62,823 nt of DNA from assembly GCF_000220505.1 (NCBI RefSeq), contig NZ_AFPJ01000029.1, positions 1 through 62,823 on the forward strand, written 5' to 3'. Made by a program: the position numbers and the translations under genes. This document shows, piece by piece, positions 9,701 through 18,032 of this stretch (position 1 is the stretch's first letter; each line of letters begins with the position of its first letter). The DNA is from Microbulbifer agarilyticus S89. GTDB lineage: Bacteria; Pseudomonadota; Gammaproteobacteria; Pseudomonadales; Cellvibrionaceae. The notes under the pieces were generated by a model. It worked only from the letters and a program-made list of their open reading frames with translations, was not told where the DNA came from and did no database searches.

Positions 9701-12700
9701 CTGAGTGCCGTCACGAGAAGAAACAAAGTGCTCCTGAAGTGCCAAGGCTTCCGGATTGGAAACCTTACGAATACGAAAGTTGTACGCATCTACCAAATAA
9801 AGGCTGCCTTCCGGTCCGATTGCCACATCTGTAACACCGGTCATATCGGCTTGAATGGCGGGGCCACCATCTCCGCCAAACCCCCAATAAGGAGACTTGT
9901 TGCCAGCTACAGTAACAATTGTACCGTCTGTACCAATTCGTCGAACCCCACCTTCACCAGAATCTGAAATATAGATCCCTCCATCTGCCGCGTAAGCAAT
10001 CCCTAGAGGATCATCAAATCCCGCCTCAAGAGCAGAGCCACCATCACCTGTATTTTTATATCCACCATTACCCGCGATTGTCGTGATGCGTCCGTCCACG
10101 CCAACCCGCCGAATACGCCGGTTGCCGGAGTCAACGATATAAAGATTGCCTTCAGGATCCAAAGTAATTCCAGAAGGCGCACTCAGGCTAGCGTCAGTAG
10201 CCGGACCACCATCGCCCGAAAATCCTCTAGCCCCACTACCCGCAACGGTAGAAATTATTCCATTGACATCAACTCGACGAATACGATGGTTTCGTGAATC
10301 TGCAATATATATACTTCCGTGCGGCCCGCAGATCACATCATATGGAGCATTCAAACTAGCATCTGTAGCTGGACCTCCGTCGCCTGCGAAGGTGTCGATG
10401 ACTTCACTCCCTGCAATAGTGGTTATCACACCTCGCCGGTCTATACGACGAACGCGATCGTTTCCGGTATCGGCAACATAGATAGAGCCATCATCACAAA
10501 AATCCAAGCCGTAGGGGTGATCCATTGTTGCGGCAGTCGCTATGGCTCCATCACCGCTGAAACCGCGCACACTTACATTAGAGGCTAATGTTCCGGCAAT
10601 TGTGGAGATATAACCATCGACATCAACTTTACGGATCAGGTGGTCATCTGTGAAATAGAAGCTCCCATCTGGAGCAACAGCCACACGTCCCAGATATCTG
10701 AGACTGGCGTCTACCGCCAATCCACCATCGCCGAGTATTGACGTTCCTCCAACCTCTCCACCTCCGGCAACTGTATCAATAACGCCCCCTAGTGATGAAA
10801 TATCGACTACTGAACCATTCCCCCTTTGAATTCGCTGGCCGGAAATCTCATAGTGATGGTGGTTTGAAAGACTCCAAGAGCCAATTCCCGCATTATCAGC
10901 AGATGCTGCCTGAAGCATCTTTGTACTTTGCTGCCAATAAGTGACCGTCCTCCGAGCCGAAATTGCATTTCCACCACTTCGCGTTATCGGACTTTTTCCT
11001 GCTGTAGAAAAAGCTCTTTCGAAATCTTCTGGTTCATAGTAAACGGCATCGTATTCATATCCAATGCGAACATTTACGGATTGTTGCCCAACAATTTTTC
11101 GACCGTATGCATCAACGCCATCCCAAATGAAACGATGACTTTTATTATTTTGGGGAGGGAAAGTATATTCAAACTTCCGACCAGCAACTGAAACCTCCAG
11201 AATAATCTGCTGCAAGGAAGGGGATATCGTATCCTCGGTAAGCTGAATATCTGTATAGGCTTTTCGCCCTGACACGCGATCACTACGATAATTCAAGGTG
11301 AACGACGTACCTACCACCGGGATACGCTCCCGCAACACCTGTCCCTGACACTCAATAATTGACCCACTTTGGCACTCAGGCTCAGGCTCGGGCTCATCCA
11401 CTTCTGGCTCCGGAAGCTCTGGACGCTCTGCATCCATAGGTGGACCGTATGGCCAGTTATGGTCCCACGGCGTAAAGTGCATAGTTGGAACACGCCATAG
11501 ACTTTTACCAACCGAGTACAATTCGGCCAATTGCCGACGCTCTGCGTCACTGACTCCAAGCGCAGTCAACGCAGTGGTGCCTGCTGCCAAACCACTGCCG
11601 TCTATATCTAGCTGAGCAATACCATCGACGATGTCCAATATCTCAACGACAACGCCATTTTCTGACGGTATCCATGCTGCCTTTTCTCGGTCATACCAAC
11701 CCGCAGGCACGATACTGCCAACTGGAAATTCGAGAAAATTATCAACATAAACTGGCAGCGCCTGACTAAAATCTATACGTGATGCTCCGACAGCAATAGC
11801 CTCATCAACGCTGAGTTCAACCGCGTAGGTATAACCGCTGATAGGTGGCAACGGGCCAGGCATAGTTTGCGAACCATTTTCGCCGACAGTGTATTCCGTG
11901 GCACGTACGCTTAAATAATCAAGTGAGGCAACGCCACCCCCTGGTAGCGTCATAACAGCAGAGACACCAGCAGGGAATAGAACGGTTGCCTGGCGACTAC
12001 CATCATCGTCACTTTGTAGACTTCCTTGATGTACCTGGAAAGGCATACTACTGTCAGCAAGGTCGATTGTAGTTACTTTATTATCCAGAGGAATAAGCAC
12101 TACATCCTTCGCAAATATGTAATCATTCCACGGCGCCTTTACGAGACGCTGAGCTGGTAAAAAACCCTCTTTCTCATAGTTAACTACTAGGTGCCCACCA
12201 CCATTGACTGCCATATCAAATTTGCCATTGGCACGAGTCAGCGTCCGTCCGAATTCCGGATGATCTTTAATGGTAATCGAAACTCCGGATAGTGGACTAT
12301 TCGCCTTATCAAATACTTCTCCGCGAATTACCGCCGCACGCTTTTCTTCAATCGTTTCGGGAAGAACCCCTGTTTGAATTGGGTTCAGCCCTGAAAATAT
12401 AAATTCAGTAGTACTCCTCAGACTATTAACGCTGGTTTTATCAATAGATGTGGCAAGCTCATCGGGCTCTAGCGGTAATTCTTCGGATGGGTCATTCGCG
12501 TCTTCTTCAATAGAAAAACGACTCTCAACAGCCGCCGTGTTACCCGCCAAGTCACTGACGGACGCTAATAGAACCACTTCCTGACCAGGCACAGGCTCAA
12601 CAGCGAGCTGACACACCGCCTCACCCACATTAACCGTGCAGGCAGTATTCTTACCGTCGACCAAAAGCTCAAGTGAAGCGGCATTAAATTTCAGATTATC

Positions 12701-13423
12701 AGAAAAGTTGAGTAGAACTTCTGAGACACCCGCGTCCATTACGGCGCCGTCCGCGGGTTTAACAACCTCAATTATTGGAGCGGTTTTGTCTAAATTAACA
12801 GTCACCTGTGCCTGCACAGAATTACCTGCCATATCCAAAGCAACGCCAGTGACCACTTGATTTGCACCTTCTTCAGCTATCACAACAGGTGCACTACAGC
12901 TTTCTACTCCGCTACCAGAATCGCTGCAAGTAAAGTTCACGATTACATCTTCTTTATGCCAACCGGCTTCATTTGCAGAGAGACTTACCGAGGAAGCAAT
13001 CATGGGCACATCGTTATCCACTCCCACGACCTCTGCACGCAATCCACTGCCAGGCTTACCAGCCAATTTTACTGTAAGAAAATTCTGCAGCTCTAGAGAT
13101 ACCGGAACCTCGAGATAGTTCAATTTTTTCGTGAAGTCATCTGGCAAAAATCTCTGAGACCCATTAAGGGCAATAATTCCTGATGTAACAGGATATACGG
13201 CCTGATAACCCTCCCCCTCAACATTTAAAATCCGTAACCGGTAGTGATCACCAGCTTTGGGGGCGGAAAAGTTGACTGAATGCTCTACAGGATTGCCGGT
13301 TTCCCGTATGAACTCCTGGACCCCACTGACAGGAAACTCACCACCCTTTACCGAATTTGATAAAACTACAACCGAAGCGCATATCAAAAATCGACAAGCA
13401 CCGAGCATTCTTTTTAAAAACAT
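6740..13423 (-). CDS. Giant teneurin-like NHL/RHS (YD-repeat) secreted protein
   Basis: A 2227-residue exported protein. Visible parts in order: signal peptide (1-27); Ig-like domains (about 135-305); a transthyretin/carboxypeptidase-regulatory-like domain (367-446); a beta-rich segment of unknown type; a Pro/Glu linker (about 665-685); a segment resembling the teneurin FN-plug (about 692-812); six NHL repeats (about 879-1215), each with a D-G-x-(I/L/F)-Y-x-x-D core; a long YD-repeat shell (about 1225-2075); the RHS-associated core ending in DPIGFLGG (about 2078); and a 120-residue tail (2108-2227). The tail has a predicted coiled coil and five cysteines (2173, 2178, 2188, 2205, 2207). The same domain order occurs in animal teneurins. 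The YD shell usually encapsulates a C-terminal toxin, but the tail matches no toxin family I know. The ribosome site AGGAAG precedes the ATG. Lower G+C suggests horizontal acquisition. Confidence 0.9.
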   Translation of the reverse strand: MFLKRMLGACRFLICASVVVLSNSVKGGEFPVSGVQEFIRETGNPVEHSVNFSAPKAGDHYRLRILNVEGEGYQAVYPVTSGIIALNGSQRFLPDDFTKKLNYLEVPVSLELQNFLTVKLAGKPGSGLRAEVVGVDNDVPMIASSVSLSANEAGWHKEDVIVNFTCSDSGSGVESCSAPVVIAEEGANQVVTGVALDMAGNSVQAQVTVNLDKTAPIIEVVKPADGAVMDAGVSEVLLNFSDNLKFNAASLELLVDGKNTACTVNVGEAVCQLAVEPVPGQEVVLLASVSDLAGNTAAVESRFSIEEDANDPSEELPLEPDELATSIDKTSVNSLRSTTEFIFSGLNPIQTGVLPETIEEKRAAVIRGEVFDKANSPLSGVSITIKDHPEFGRTLTRANGKFDMAVNGGGHLVVNYEKEGFLPAQRLVKAPWNDYIFAKDVVLIPLDNKVTTIDLADSSMPFQVHQGSLQSDDDGSRQATVLFPAGVSAVMTLPGGGVASLDYLSVRATEYTVGENGSQTMPGPLPPISGYTYAVELSVDEAIAVGASRIDFSQALPVYVDNFLEFPVGSIVPAGWYDREKAAWIPSENGVVVEILDIVDGIAQLDIDGSGLAAGTTALTALGVSDAERRQLAELYSVGKSLWRVPTMHFTPWDHNWPYGPPMDAERPELPEPEVDEPEPEPECQSGSIIECQGQVLRERIPVVGTSFTLNYRSDRVSGRKAYTDIQLTEDTISPSLQQIILEVSVAGRKFEYTFPPQNNKSHRFIWDGVDAYGRKIVGQQSVNVRIGYEYDAVYYEPEDFERAFSTAGKSPITRSGGNAISARRTVTYWQQSTKMLQAASADNAGIGSWSLSNHHHYEISGQRIQRGNGSVVDISSLGGVIDTVAGGGEVGGTSILGDGGLAVDASLRYLGRVAVAPDGSFYFTDDHLIRKVDVDGYISTIAGTLASNVSVRGFSGDGAIATAATMDHPYGLDFCDDGSIYVADTGNDRVRRIDRRGVITTIAGSEVIDTFAGDGGPATDASLNAPYDVICGPHGSIYIADSRNHRIRRVDVNGIISTVAGSGARGFSGDGGPATDASLSAPSGITLDPEGNLYIVDSGNRRIRRVGVDGRITTIAGNGGYKNTGDGGSALEAGFDDPLGIAYAADGGIYISDSGEGGVRRIGTDGTIVTVAGNKSPYWGFGGDGGPAIQADMTGVTDVAIGPEGSLYLVDAYNFRIRKVSNPEALALQEHFVSSRDGTQLFQFDKTGRHLETRDAVSGALIYRFHYNEVGLLERIEDSANNETAIERGSNGVPLAIVAPDGQRTDIAQDAFGYLSSVANPAGDSYTMAYTDNGLLARFTDPNTNSSSMTYDDLGYLVTDINAEGGGWTLEKESRFPIQEFRMTSAEGRTTRYQVIPESVGGRRRVNIHPDGTETTTLFGTGGDVITIAPDGTETYRKRGPDPRFGMGAPVQENTFVTTPAGLEQVISSSRTAELADRADLLSHNSLGQTVTINGRTATAVYDASSRTWSSATPEGRQSTVVLNDKGRPVFRQSGGLAPLGLVYDSRGRLVHSIAGDGATQRTVGYSYGSDGLLESVTDSLLRTTSFSYDLAGRVTQQAYHDGRSVNFQYDPAGNLTAITPSGRNAHIFNYTKVNLEEGYIPPDLSGVETVTSYQYNKDKQLVLIERPDGRDISYGYNDGGRLASRTIARGSYGYAYNESTGQLSTITAPDGGTLSYSYDGFLPLSETWGGSITGSVSWTYDNNFWLIEECINTSNCVSFEYDDDGLLTYAGALSQTRHAQSGLLTNLELDSTTTEYAYNSFGELLSAETKFSGSRLASFRYQRDNLGRIDNKTEIQDGSTLSESYEYDTVGRLKAVTRNGETTSWQYDSNGNRTHENGQLIASYDEQDRLLTFKGNSYSYTANGELKSKSKGGVTTHFSYDELGNLVSLVLPGDIQVDYLIDGSDRRVGKKVNGQLVQSFLYGDQLNPIAELSGSGDEVARFIYGEQVNVPAYMVKGGVTYRIVSDQLGSPRLVVNAANGEVAQRIDYDAWGRIIADTNPGFQPFGFAGGIYDLHSQLTRFGNRDYDADVGRWTAKDPIGFLGGDFGLYGYANGDPVNNIDDDGLRPTTSRAPGNPFSRINRKNHKLQSQQQSLRDRLKNLERDAAQKKKFLDDAISELERRMHPMFPTKCVKRECPWDNLNSQSCDKTGQKVSPMRSAENGCKCVKEEADWSGPIGNNDIIVVR

Positions 13424-13444
13424 TTAATCCCCAATCTTCCTTTG

Positions 13445-13470
13445 AAAAACTCCTGACGGAAAGGAGTCGT
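13445..13470 (-). terminator. Possible terminator between the RND operon and the RHS gene
   Basis: On the minus strand ACTCCT and AGGAGT (arms 13462-13467 and 13449-13454) pair around a 7-base loop and are followed by TTTT. It lies between the end of the RND gene and the RHS start, in a short A/T-rich gap that must also hold any RHS promoter. The stem is only 6 base pairs. Confidence 0.35.
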
Positions 13471-13572
13471 TGGTTATTTTTATATATCCAAAAATTTCGC
13501 GGATTAAATCAGAGATAAACTTTGATTACGAGATGGCAGATAATTACCTGAATGATAATGCCGCCAAAATTA

Positions 13573-16500
13573 TTATTCCCCTGCTCCTTTAACCTCTTGT
13601 TGGTACGACTGCCCCAGATACAGATACATCGCTGGCACTACAAACAAGGTAAACAGCGTACCGATGGTCATGCCGGACGCAACCACCAAACCCATCGCGA
13701 AACGTGCCCCACCCCCGGGACCCGCGGCGAGCAACAACGGCACCATCGCCAGCACCAGCGAGGCGGTAGTCATCAGGATTGGACGCAGCCGGATACTCGA
13801 CGCCTCCTCAATCGCCTGCCGCTTACTCCTTCCCTGCAGCTGCAATTGGTTGGCAAACTCCACGATCAGGATACCGTGTTTGGAGATCACCCCAATCAGG
13901 GTAACCAGCCCGACCTGGGTATAGATATTCAGGGTGGTCAGGCCGAGGCTGACAAAAATCATCGCCCCGCACACACTCATGGGAACGGTAACCAGCATAA
14001 TTAGCGGGTCGCGCCAGGATTCAAACTGCGCGGCCAGCACCAGATAAATCACGATCATGGCGAAGAAGAAGGTAACTACCAGGTCGGACCCTTCTTTCTT
14101 GAATTGGCGCGACTGCCCGGAATAGTCCACCGAGTACTCCCGCGGCAATACCTCTTGCGCGGCAGATTCCAGCACCCCCAGAGCCTCACCCAGCGGCACC
14201 CCCGGCCGCGGCACACCGGATATGGTCACCGCATTTAACTGCTGGAAACGTTTCAGCTGCTGCGGCTCGACGGTTTCTTCCAGCCGCACCAGCGTCGACA
14301 GGGGCACCAGGTTGCCGTCACCGGCGCGAATGTAATACTGCTTGAGCTGCTCAGCGGAGAGACGCTCGACCCGCACCACCTGCGGAATCACTTTGTAGCT
14401 GCGGTTTTCCAGCGCGAAGCGATTGGTGAAGGCACCGGACATCATGGCACCCAGTTCGCGCGCGATATCCGCCATGGTTACGCCGATGGAGGCCGCCTTG
14501 TCGCGATCGATGACCACCTCAATGCGCGGCTTGTCGATCTTCAGGTCTGCATCGAGGAAGATAAAGCGACGACTTGCGCGCGCGCGCTCCATAATGTCAT
14601 CGGCAAAGCCCGCCAGCGTCGAAATAGGCTCGGTAGTACCGACCACAAATTCCACCGGCAAGCGCCCGCCGGCCGTGGGCAGGCTCGGAGGCACAAAAGT
14701 GGCGATCTTCAGCCCGGCAATCTGCGAAACCTCGCCGCGGATGACCTCGCGCATTTCCTGGGTATCCTTGTCGCGCTTGTTCCACGACGACAGCACGAAA
14801 CCCGCAATCGCACTATTCGGGCTGTTCCCCGCACCGCCCACGCCATTTAACAGAAACAGGTTCTCCACTTCCGGGTGCCGGTCGCGCACCCCATTAATTT
14901 CCTGGGTGAACTGCTCCATATAATCTAGGGTGGCGAAGGAATCGCCGCTGGCGATGCCGAGGATAAAACCGCGATCTTCTTGCGGCTCGAGTTCGCTGGG
15001 GGAGGTAATAAACAGGAAGTAGCAGCTGCACAGGACCACGCCGCCAAACACCAGGATGACCAGCCGCGCGTCCAGCGCCCGGTGCAGGCGGCGCCGGTAT
15101 CCAGTCTCCAGTGCTGCCAGGCGCCGCTCAATCCAGGCTTCAAAGCGGTTGCTGCGCTCACCATCTTCCGCGCGCAGCACCTTCGCCGCCATCATCGGGG
15201 ACAGGGTCAGGGCCACCACGCCCGACAGTAACACTGCCGCAGCGAGGGTAAACGCGAACTCCACAAACAGGGTGCCGGTGAGGCCACCGAGAAAGCCGAT
15301 CGGCAGATATACCGCGATCAGCGTTGTGGTCATGGCTACAATGGGCCAGGCCAGTTCACGCGCGCCCTTGATCGCGGCATCCAGCGGCGTCATGCCCTCT
15401 TCGATATGCCGGTGGACGTTCTCCAACACGATGATTGCATCGTCCACCACAATGCCGATGGCGAGTACCATCGCGAGGAGCGTCAGCAGGTTGATGGAAA
15501 AGCCCATCAGCAACATCAGGAACAGTGCGCCAACCATCGACAGCGGCACCGCAATTGCCGGAATGATCACGCTGCGAATCGAGCCCAGAAACAGGTAGAT
15601 CACCACGATCACGATCAGCACCGCCTCGGCGATGGTCTTCACCACTTCGTTGATCGAATCCTGGATATATTCGGTGCTGTCGTAGGGAATTTCCCCCAGC
15701 ATCCCCTCGGGCAGCTGAGGGAAGATCTCGTTGTCGAGCACATCACGCACATCGGCGATTACATCCAGTGCATTCGCATCCGGCGCCACCTCAACTGCCA
15801 CAAAGGTCGCAGACCTTCCGTTGAAGGTGACCGAGGTTTCATAGGATTCGGAGCCCAGTTCCACGTCTGCGACATCTTCAAGACGCACCAGCTGATCGCC
15901 GTCAGCACGGACCACCAACTGCCGAAACGCCTGCTCCGAGGCAATATCGGTATCTGCGCGAATATCCATCGCCACACGCGAGCCTTTGGTGCTGCCAATA
16001 GAGGCCAGGATATTGTTCTGGCGCAGCGCACTGCTGACATCGCCGGGGGTAACACCCTGCGCAGCCATTTCCGCCGGCCGCAGCCAAACACGCATGGCAA
16101 AGGTGCGATTGCCCAGCAGCTGCGCCCGCTGTACCCCGGCGATGGTGGAAAGTTTGGGTTGCACCGCGCGCGTGATGTAGTCGGTGATCTGGCTGTTATC
16201 GAGGATTTCAGAGGAAAACGACAGGTACATGGCGGCGATGGTTTCCCCCACCGCCAGATCTACCGTCGAGTCCTCTGACTCCAACGGCAATTCGTTGCGC
16301 AGCTTGTTAACCTTCGCCACCACCTGGGTGAGGACCTGGTTGGGGTCGTAGTCGAGCCGTACATAGGCCTGGATTACCGAGATACCCTGAATGCTGGTCG
16401 AGACAATGTAATCCAGGCCATCGGCAGTGGAAATTTCCTGCTCCAGTGGCGTAGTGATAAACCCCTGTACCAGGTCTGCATCCGCCCCCACATAGACAGT

Positions 16501-16644
16501 GCTGATGGTGATGACCGCATTTTCCAGTTCGGGGTACTGGCGTACATTGAGTTCAGCAGTGGAACGCAGGCCGAGCAGGAAAATAAACAGGCTGACCACG
16601 CAGGCCAGAACCGGTTTGCGAATAAAGATGTCGGTAAACTGCAC
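13573..16644 (-). CDS. RND family efflux permease (HAE1 type)
   Basis: Inner-membrane proton-driven pump subunit that would export hydrophobic or amphiphilic compounds together with the adaptor encoded just upstream. Its 1023 residues fit the AcrB/MexF family (about 1020-1050). It begins with the typical cytoplasmic N-terminus and first helix (TDIFIRKPVLACVV) and has the two large periplasmic loops. The proton-relay aspartate pair lies in helix 4 (GIVVDDAIIVLENVHRH). Start is GTG at 16644 with AGGGA 7 bases upstream; the next residues, QFTDIF, match the family. It follows the adaptor by 29 bases. No outer-membrane channel or local regulator is encoded alongside. The substrate cannot be read from sequence. 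Confidence 0.92.
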   Translation of the reverse strand: MQFTDIFIRKPVLACVVSLFIFLLGLRSTAELNVRQYPELENAVITISTVYVGADADLVQGFITTPLEQEISTADGLDYIVSTSIQGISVIQAYVRLDYDPNQVLTQVVAKVNKLRNELPLESEDSTVDLAVGETIAAMYLSFSSEILDNSQITDYITRAVQPKLSTIAGVQRAQLLGNRTFAMRVWLRPAEMAAQGVTPGDVSSALRQNNILASIGSTKGSRVAMDIRADTDIASEQAFRQLVVRADGDQLVRLEDVADVELGSESYETSVTFNGRSATFVAVEVAPDANALDVIADVRDVLDNEIFPQLPEGMLGEIPYDSTEYIQDSINEVVKTIAEAVLIVIVVIYLFLGSIRSVIIPAIAVPLSMVGALFLMLLMGFSINLLTLLAMVLAIGIVVDDAIIVLENVHRHIEEGMTPLDAAIKGARELAWPIVAMTTTLIAVYLPIGFLGGLTGTLFVEFAFTLAAAVLLSGVVALTLSPMMAAKVLRAEDGERSNRFEAWIERRLAALETGYRRRLHRALDARLVILVFGGVVLCSCYFLFITSPSELEPQEDRGFILGIASGDSFATLDYMEQFTQEINGVRDRHPEVENLFLLNGVGGAGNSPNSAIAGFVLSSWNKRDKDTQEMREVIRGEVSQIAGLKIATFVPPSLPTAGGRLPVEFVVGTTEPISTLAGFADDIMERARASRRFIFLDADLKIDKPRIEVVIDRDKAASIGVTMADIARELGAMMSGAFTNRFALENRSYKVIPQVVRVERLSAEQLKQYYIRAGDGNLVPLSTLVRLEETVEPQQLKRFQQLNAVTISGVPRPGVPLGEALGVLESAAQEVLPREYSVDYSGQSRQFKKEGSDLVVTFFFAMIVIYLVLAAQFESWRDPLIMLVTVPMSVCGAMIFVSLGLTTLNIYTQVGLVTLIGVISKHGILIVEFANQLQLQGRSKRQAIEEASSIRLRPILMTTASLVLAMVPLLLAAGPGGGARFAMGLVVASGMTIGTLFTLFVVPAMYLYLGQSYQQEVKGAGE

Positions 16645-16673
16645 TCGGCGTCCCTGCCAGCGGCGTTAGCGCG

Positions 16674-17867
16674 CTAACTGTTACCCGGCTTTGGAGCCAG
16701 CTGCTCCGGCGGCGGGTTGTCGTTGTTGATGATCACCCCACCCTCATTGCGCAATTTCAACAGGCCGCTGGTTGCCACTTGCTCGCCGGCCTGAATGCCC
16801 TCGGTGATTTCGATCATGTCGCCGCGCACCTCACCGGTTTTGACAAACCGTTTTATTGCCACCAAATCCGTTTGCGGCGGCGGAGCCCGTCCGAGCACAG
16901 ACTTTTGTGGCGCTTTTGGCTCGGGCTTACCCTGCTGTTTGCGAATAATAAATACCGAGTTGCCGTAGGGTGCATAGCTGATTGCGGTGCGCGGCACTAC
17001 AAGTACATTGCGAAACTTTTCCACCTTCACCGCAACGTCGGCGAACATGCCGGGGCGCAAGCGTCCCTCGGGGTTTTCCAGCGTAGCCTGGAGCAGAAAC
17101 GTACGGTTGCGCGGGTCGATGGCCGGGTCGATGGCGGTGATACGCCCCTGAAAAGTCTGCGTGGGGACCGCCGGGGCACTCAACTCAATGCCCTGACCTT
17201 CCTCAACACGGGAAAAGTCCTGTTCGGAAAGGGAGAAATCCACAAAGATGGGATGCAATTGCTGCAGAGAAACCACGGCATCCCCGGGCGCGACATTTTG
17301 CCCCAGATCCACCTGGCGGATACCCAGGCGCCCGGAAAAGGGAGCGGTAATCATGCGCTCTTCAATGGTGGCCCGCTGTACCAGCAGGCTTGCCAGCACC
17401 TGGTCGATATTGGACTGGGCCTGATCCAGTTCGCGCAGTGTGGCGACACCTTTCTTGTAAAGCTCGGAGATGCGCTTGAATTCCCGCTCCGCCAGGCGGC
17501 GCTCCGCTTCCAGCACATCGATTTGCGCGGTTTCCGGCTCGGCAATCAACTCAACCAGCAGCGCACCCTTTTCCACTGGCTGTCCGGATTCGAAGAAGAT
17601 GGATTTTACCTTGCCCTGTGCCTGAGTCGTGACGTCCACACCATTGACCGCACGCAGGCTGCCCACCGCGTTCAGGCGGGCCTGCCAGCGCTGCTGCTGC
17701 ACGCGGCTCGCGGTTACCGTGGCGGGAGGCCGCGACATGTTATCCATGGCCTGGTTCATCATGTGCAGGCCAAAAAACTTGAAGCCGAAGATACCGCCGA
17801 ACACCACAAGGCAGGCCAGCAGCATCCAGAACATGCGCCAGTTAATTAACTGCCTTGCCAGTGTCAT
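16674..17867 (-). CDS. RND efflux periplasmic adaptor (membrane fusion protein)
   Basis: Links the RND permease to an outer-membrane channel. One N-terminal membrane anchor (about residues 10-35) is followed by a split biotinyl-lipoyl-like domain (about 70-105 and 180-215) flanking a short alpha-helical hairpin with heptad-like character (about 115-170). A beta-barrel domain (220-300) and a membrane-proximal domain come next. The C-terminus is Pro/Asn-rich. The 397-residue length is normal. GGAAGGG lies 4-5 bases before the ATG. First gene of a two-gene operon, preceded by a 14-bp tandem repeat. Most similar in character to the MexE/MdtA-type adaptors, but I cannot assign a named system. Confidence 0.9.
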   Translation of the reverse strand: MTLARQLINWRMFWMLLACLVVFGGIFGFKFFGLHMMNQAMDNMSRPPATVTASRVQQQRWQARLNAVGSLRAVNGVDVTTQAQGKVKSIFFESGQPVEKGALLVELIAEPETAQIDVLEAERRLAEREFKRISELYKKGVATLRELDQAQSNIDQVLASLLVQRATIEERMITAPFSGRLGIRQVDLGQNVAPGDAVVSLQQLHPIFVDFSLSEQDFSRVEEGQGIELSAPAVPTQTFQGRITAIDPAIDPRNRTFLLQATLENPEGRLRPGMFADVAVKVEKFRNVLVVPRTAISYAPYGNSVFIIRKQQGKPEPKAPQKSVLGRAPPPQTDLVAIKRFVKTGEVRGDMIEITEGIQAGEQVATSGLLKLRNEGGVIINNDNPPPEQLAPKPGNS

Positions 17868-17886
17868 ACATCCCTTCCATTACCAC

Positions 17887-17949
17887 CGACCTACTACTAC
17901 CGACCTACTACTACCGAACTAGTGCTACCGATCTACTACCAGCGAACTA
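17887..17949. repeat. 14-bp tandem repeat, 4.5 copies
   Basis: Units begin at 17887, 17901, 17915 and 17929, with a partial fifth at 17943. The first two are identical (CGACCTACTACTAC) and the next two differ at several bases. The array starts 20 bases upstream of the adaptor ATG, so it lies in the 5' untranslated or promoter region of the RND operon. Copy number may vary between strains. It could also act as a repeated operator. Confidence 0.85.
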
Positions 17950-18032
17950 ACACCACTGGGCAATACCGCTGACGCGTTCGCTGAGGCCCTTCCGTGGACC
18001 TCGGGCAGCATCAAGCATGAGTCGCTTGCGGC

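Noticed and set aside
17887-17949. CRISPR-like direct repeats
   Set aside because: The 14-base units are contiguous without spacers, so this is a tandem minisatellite.
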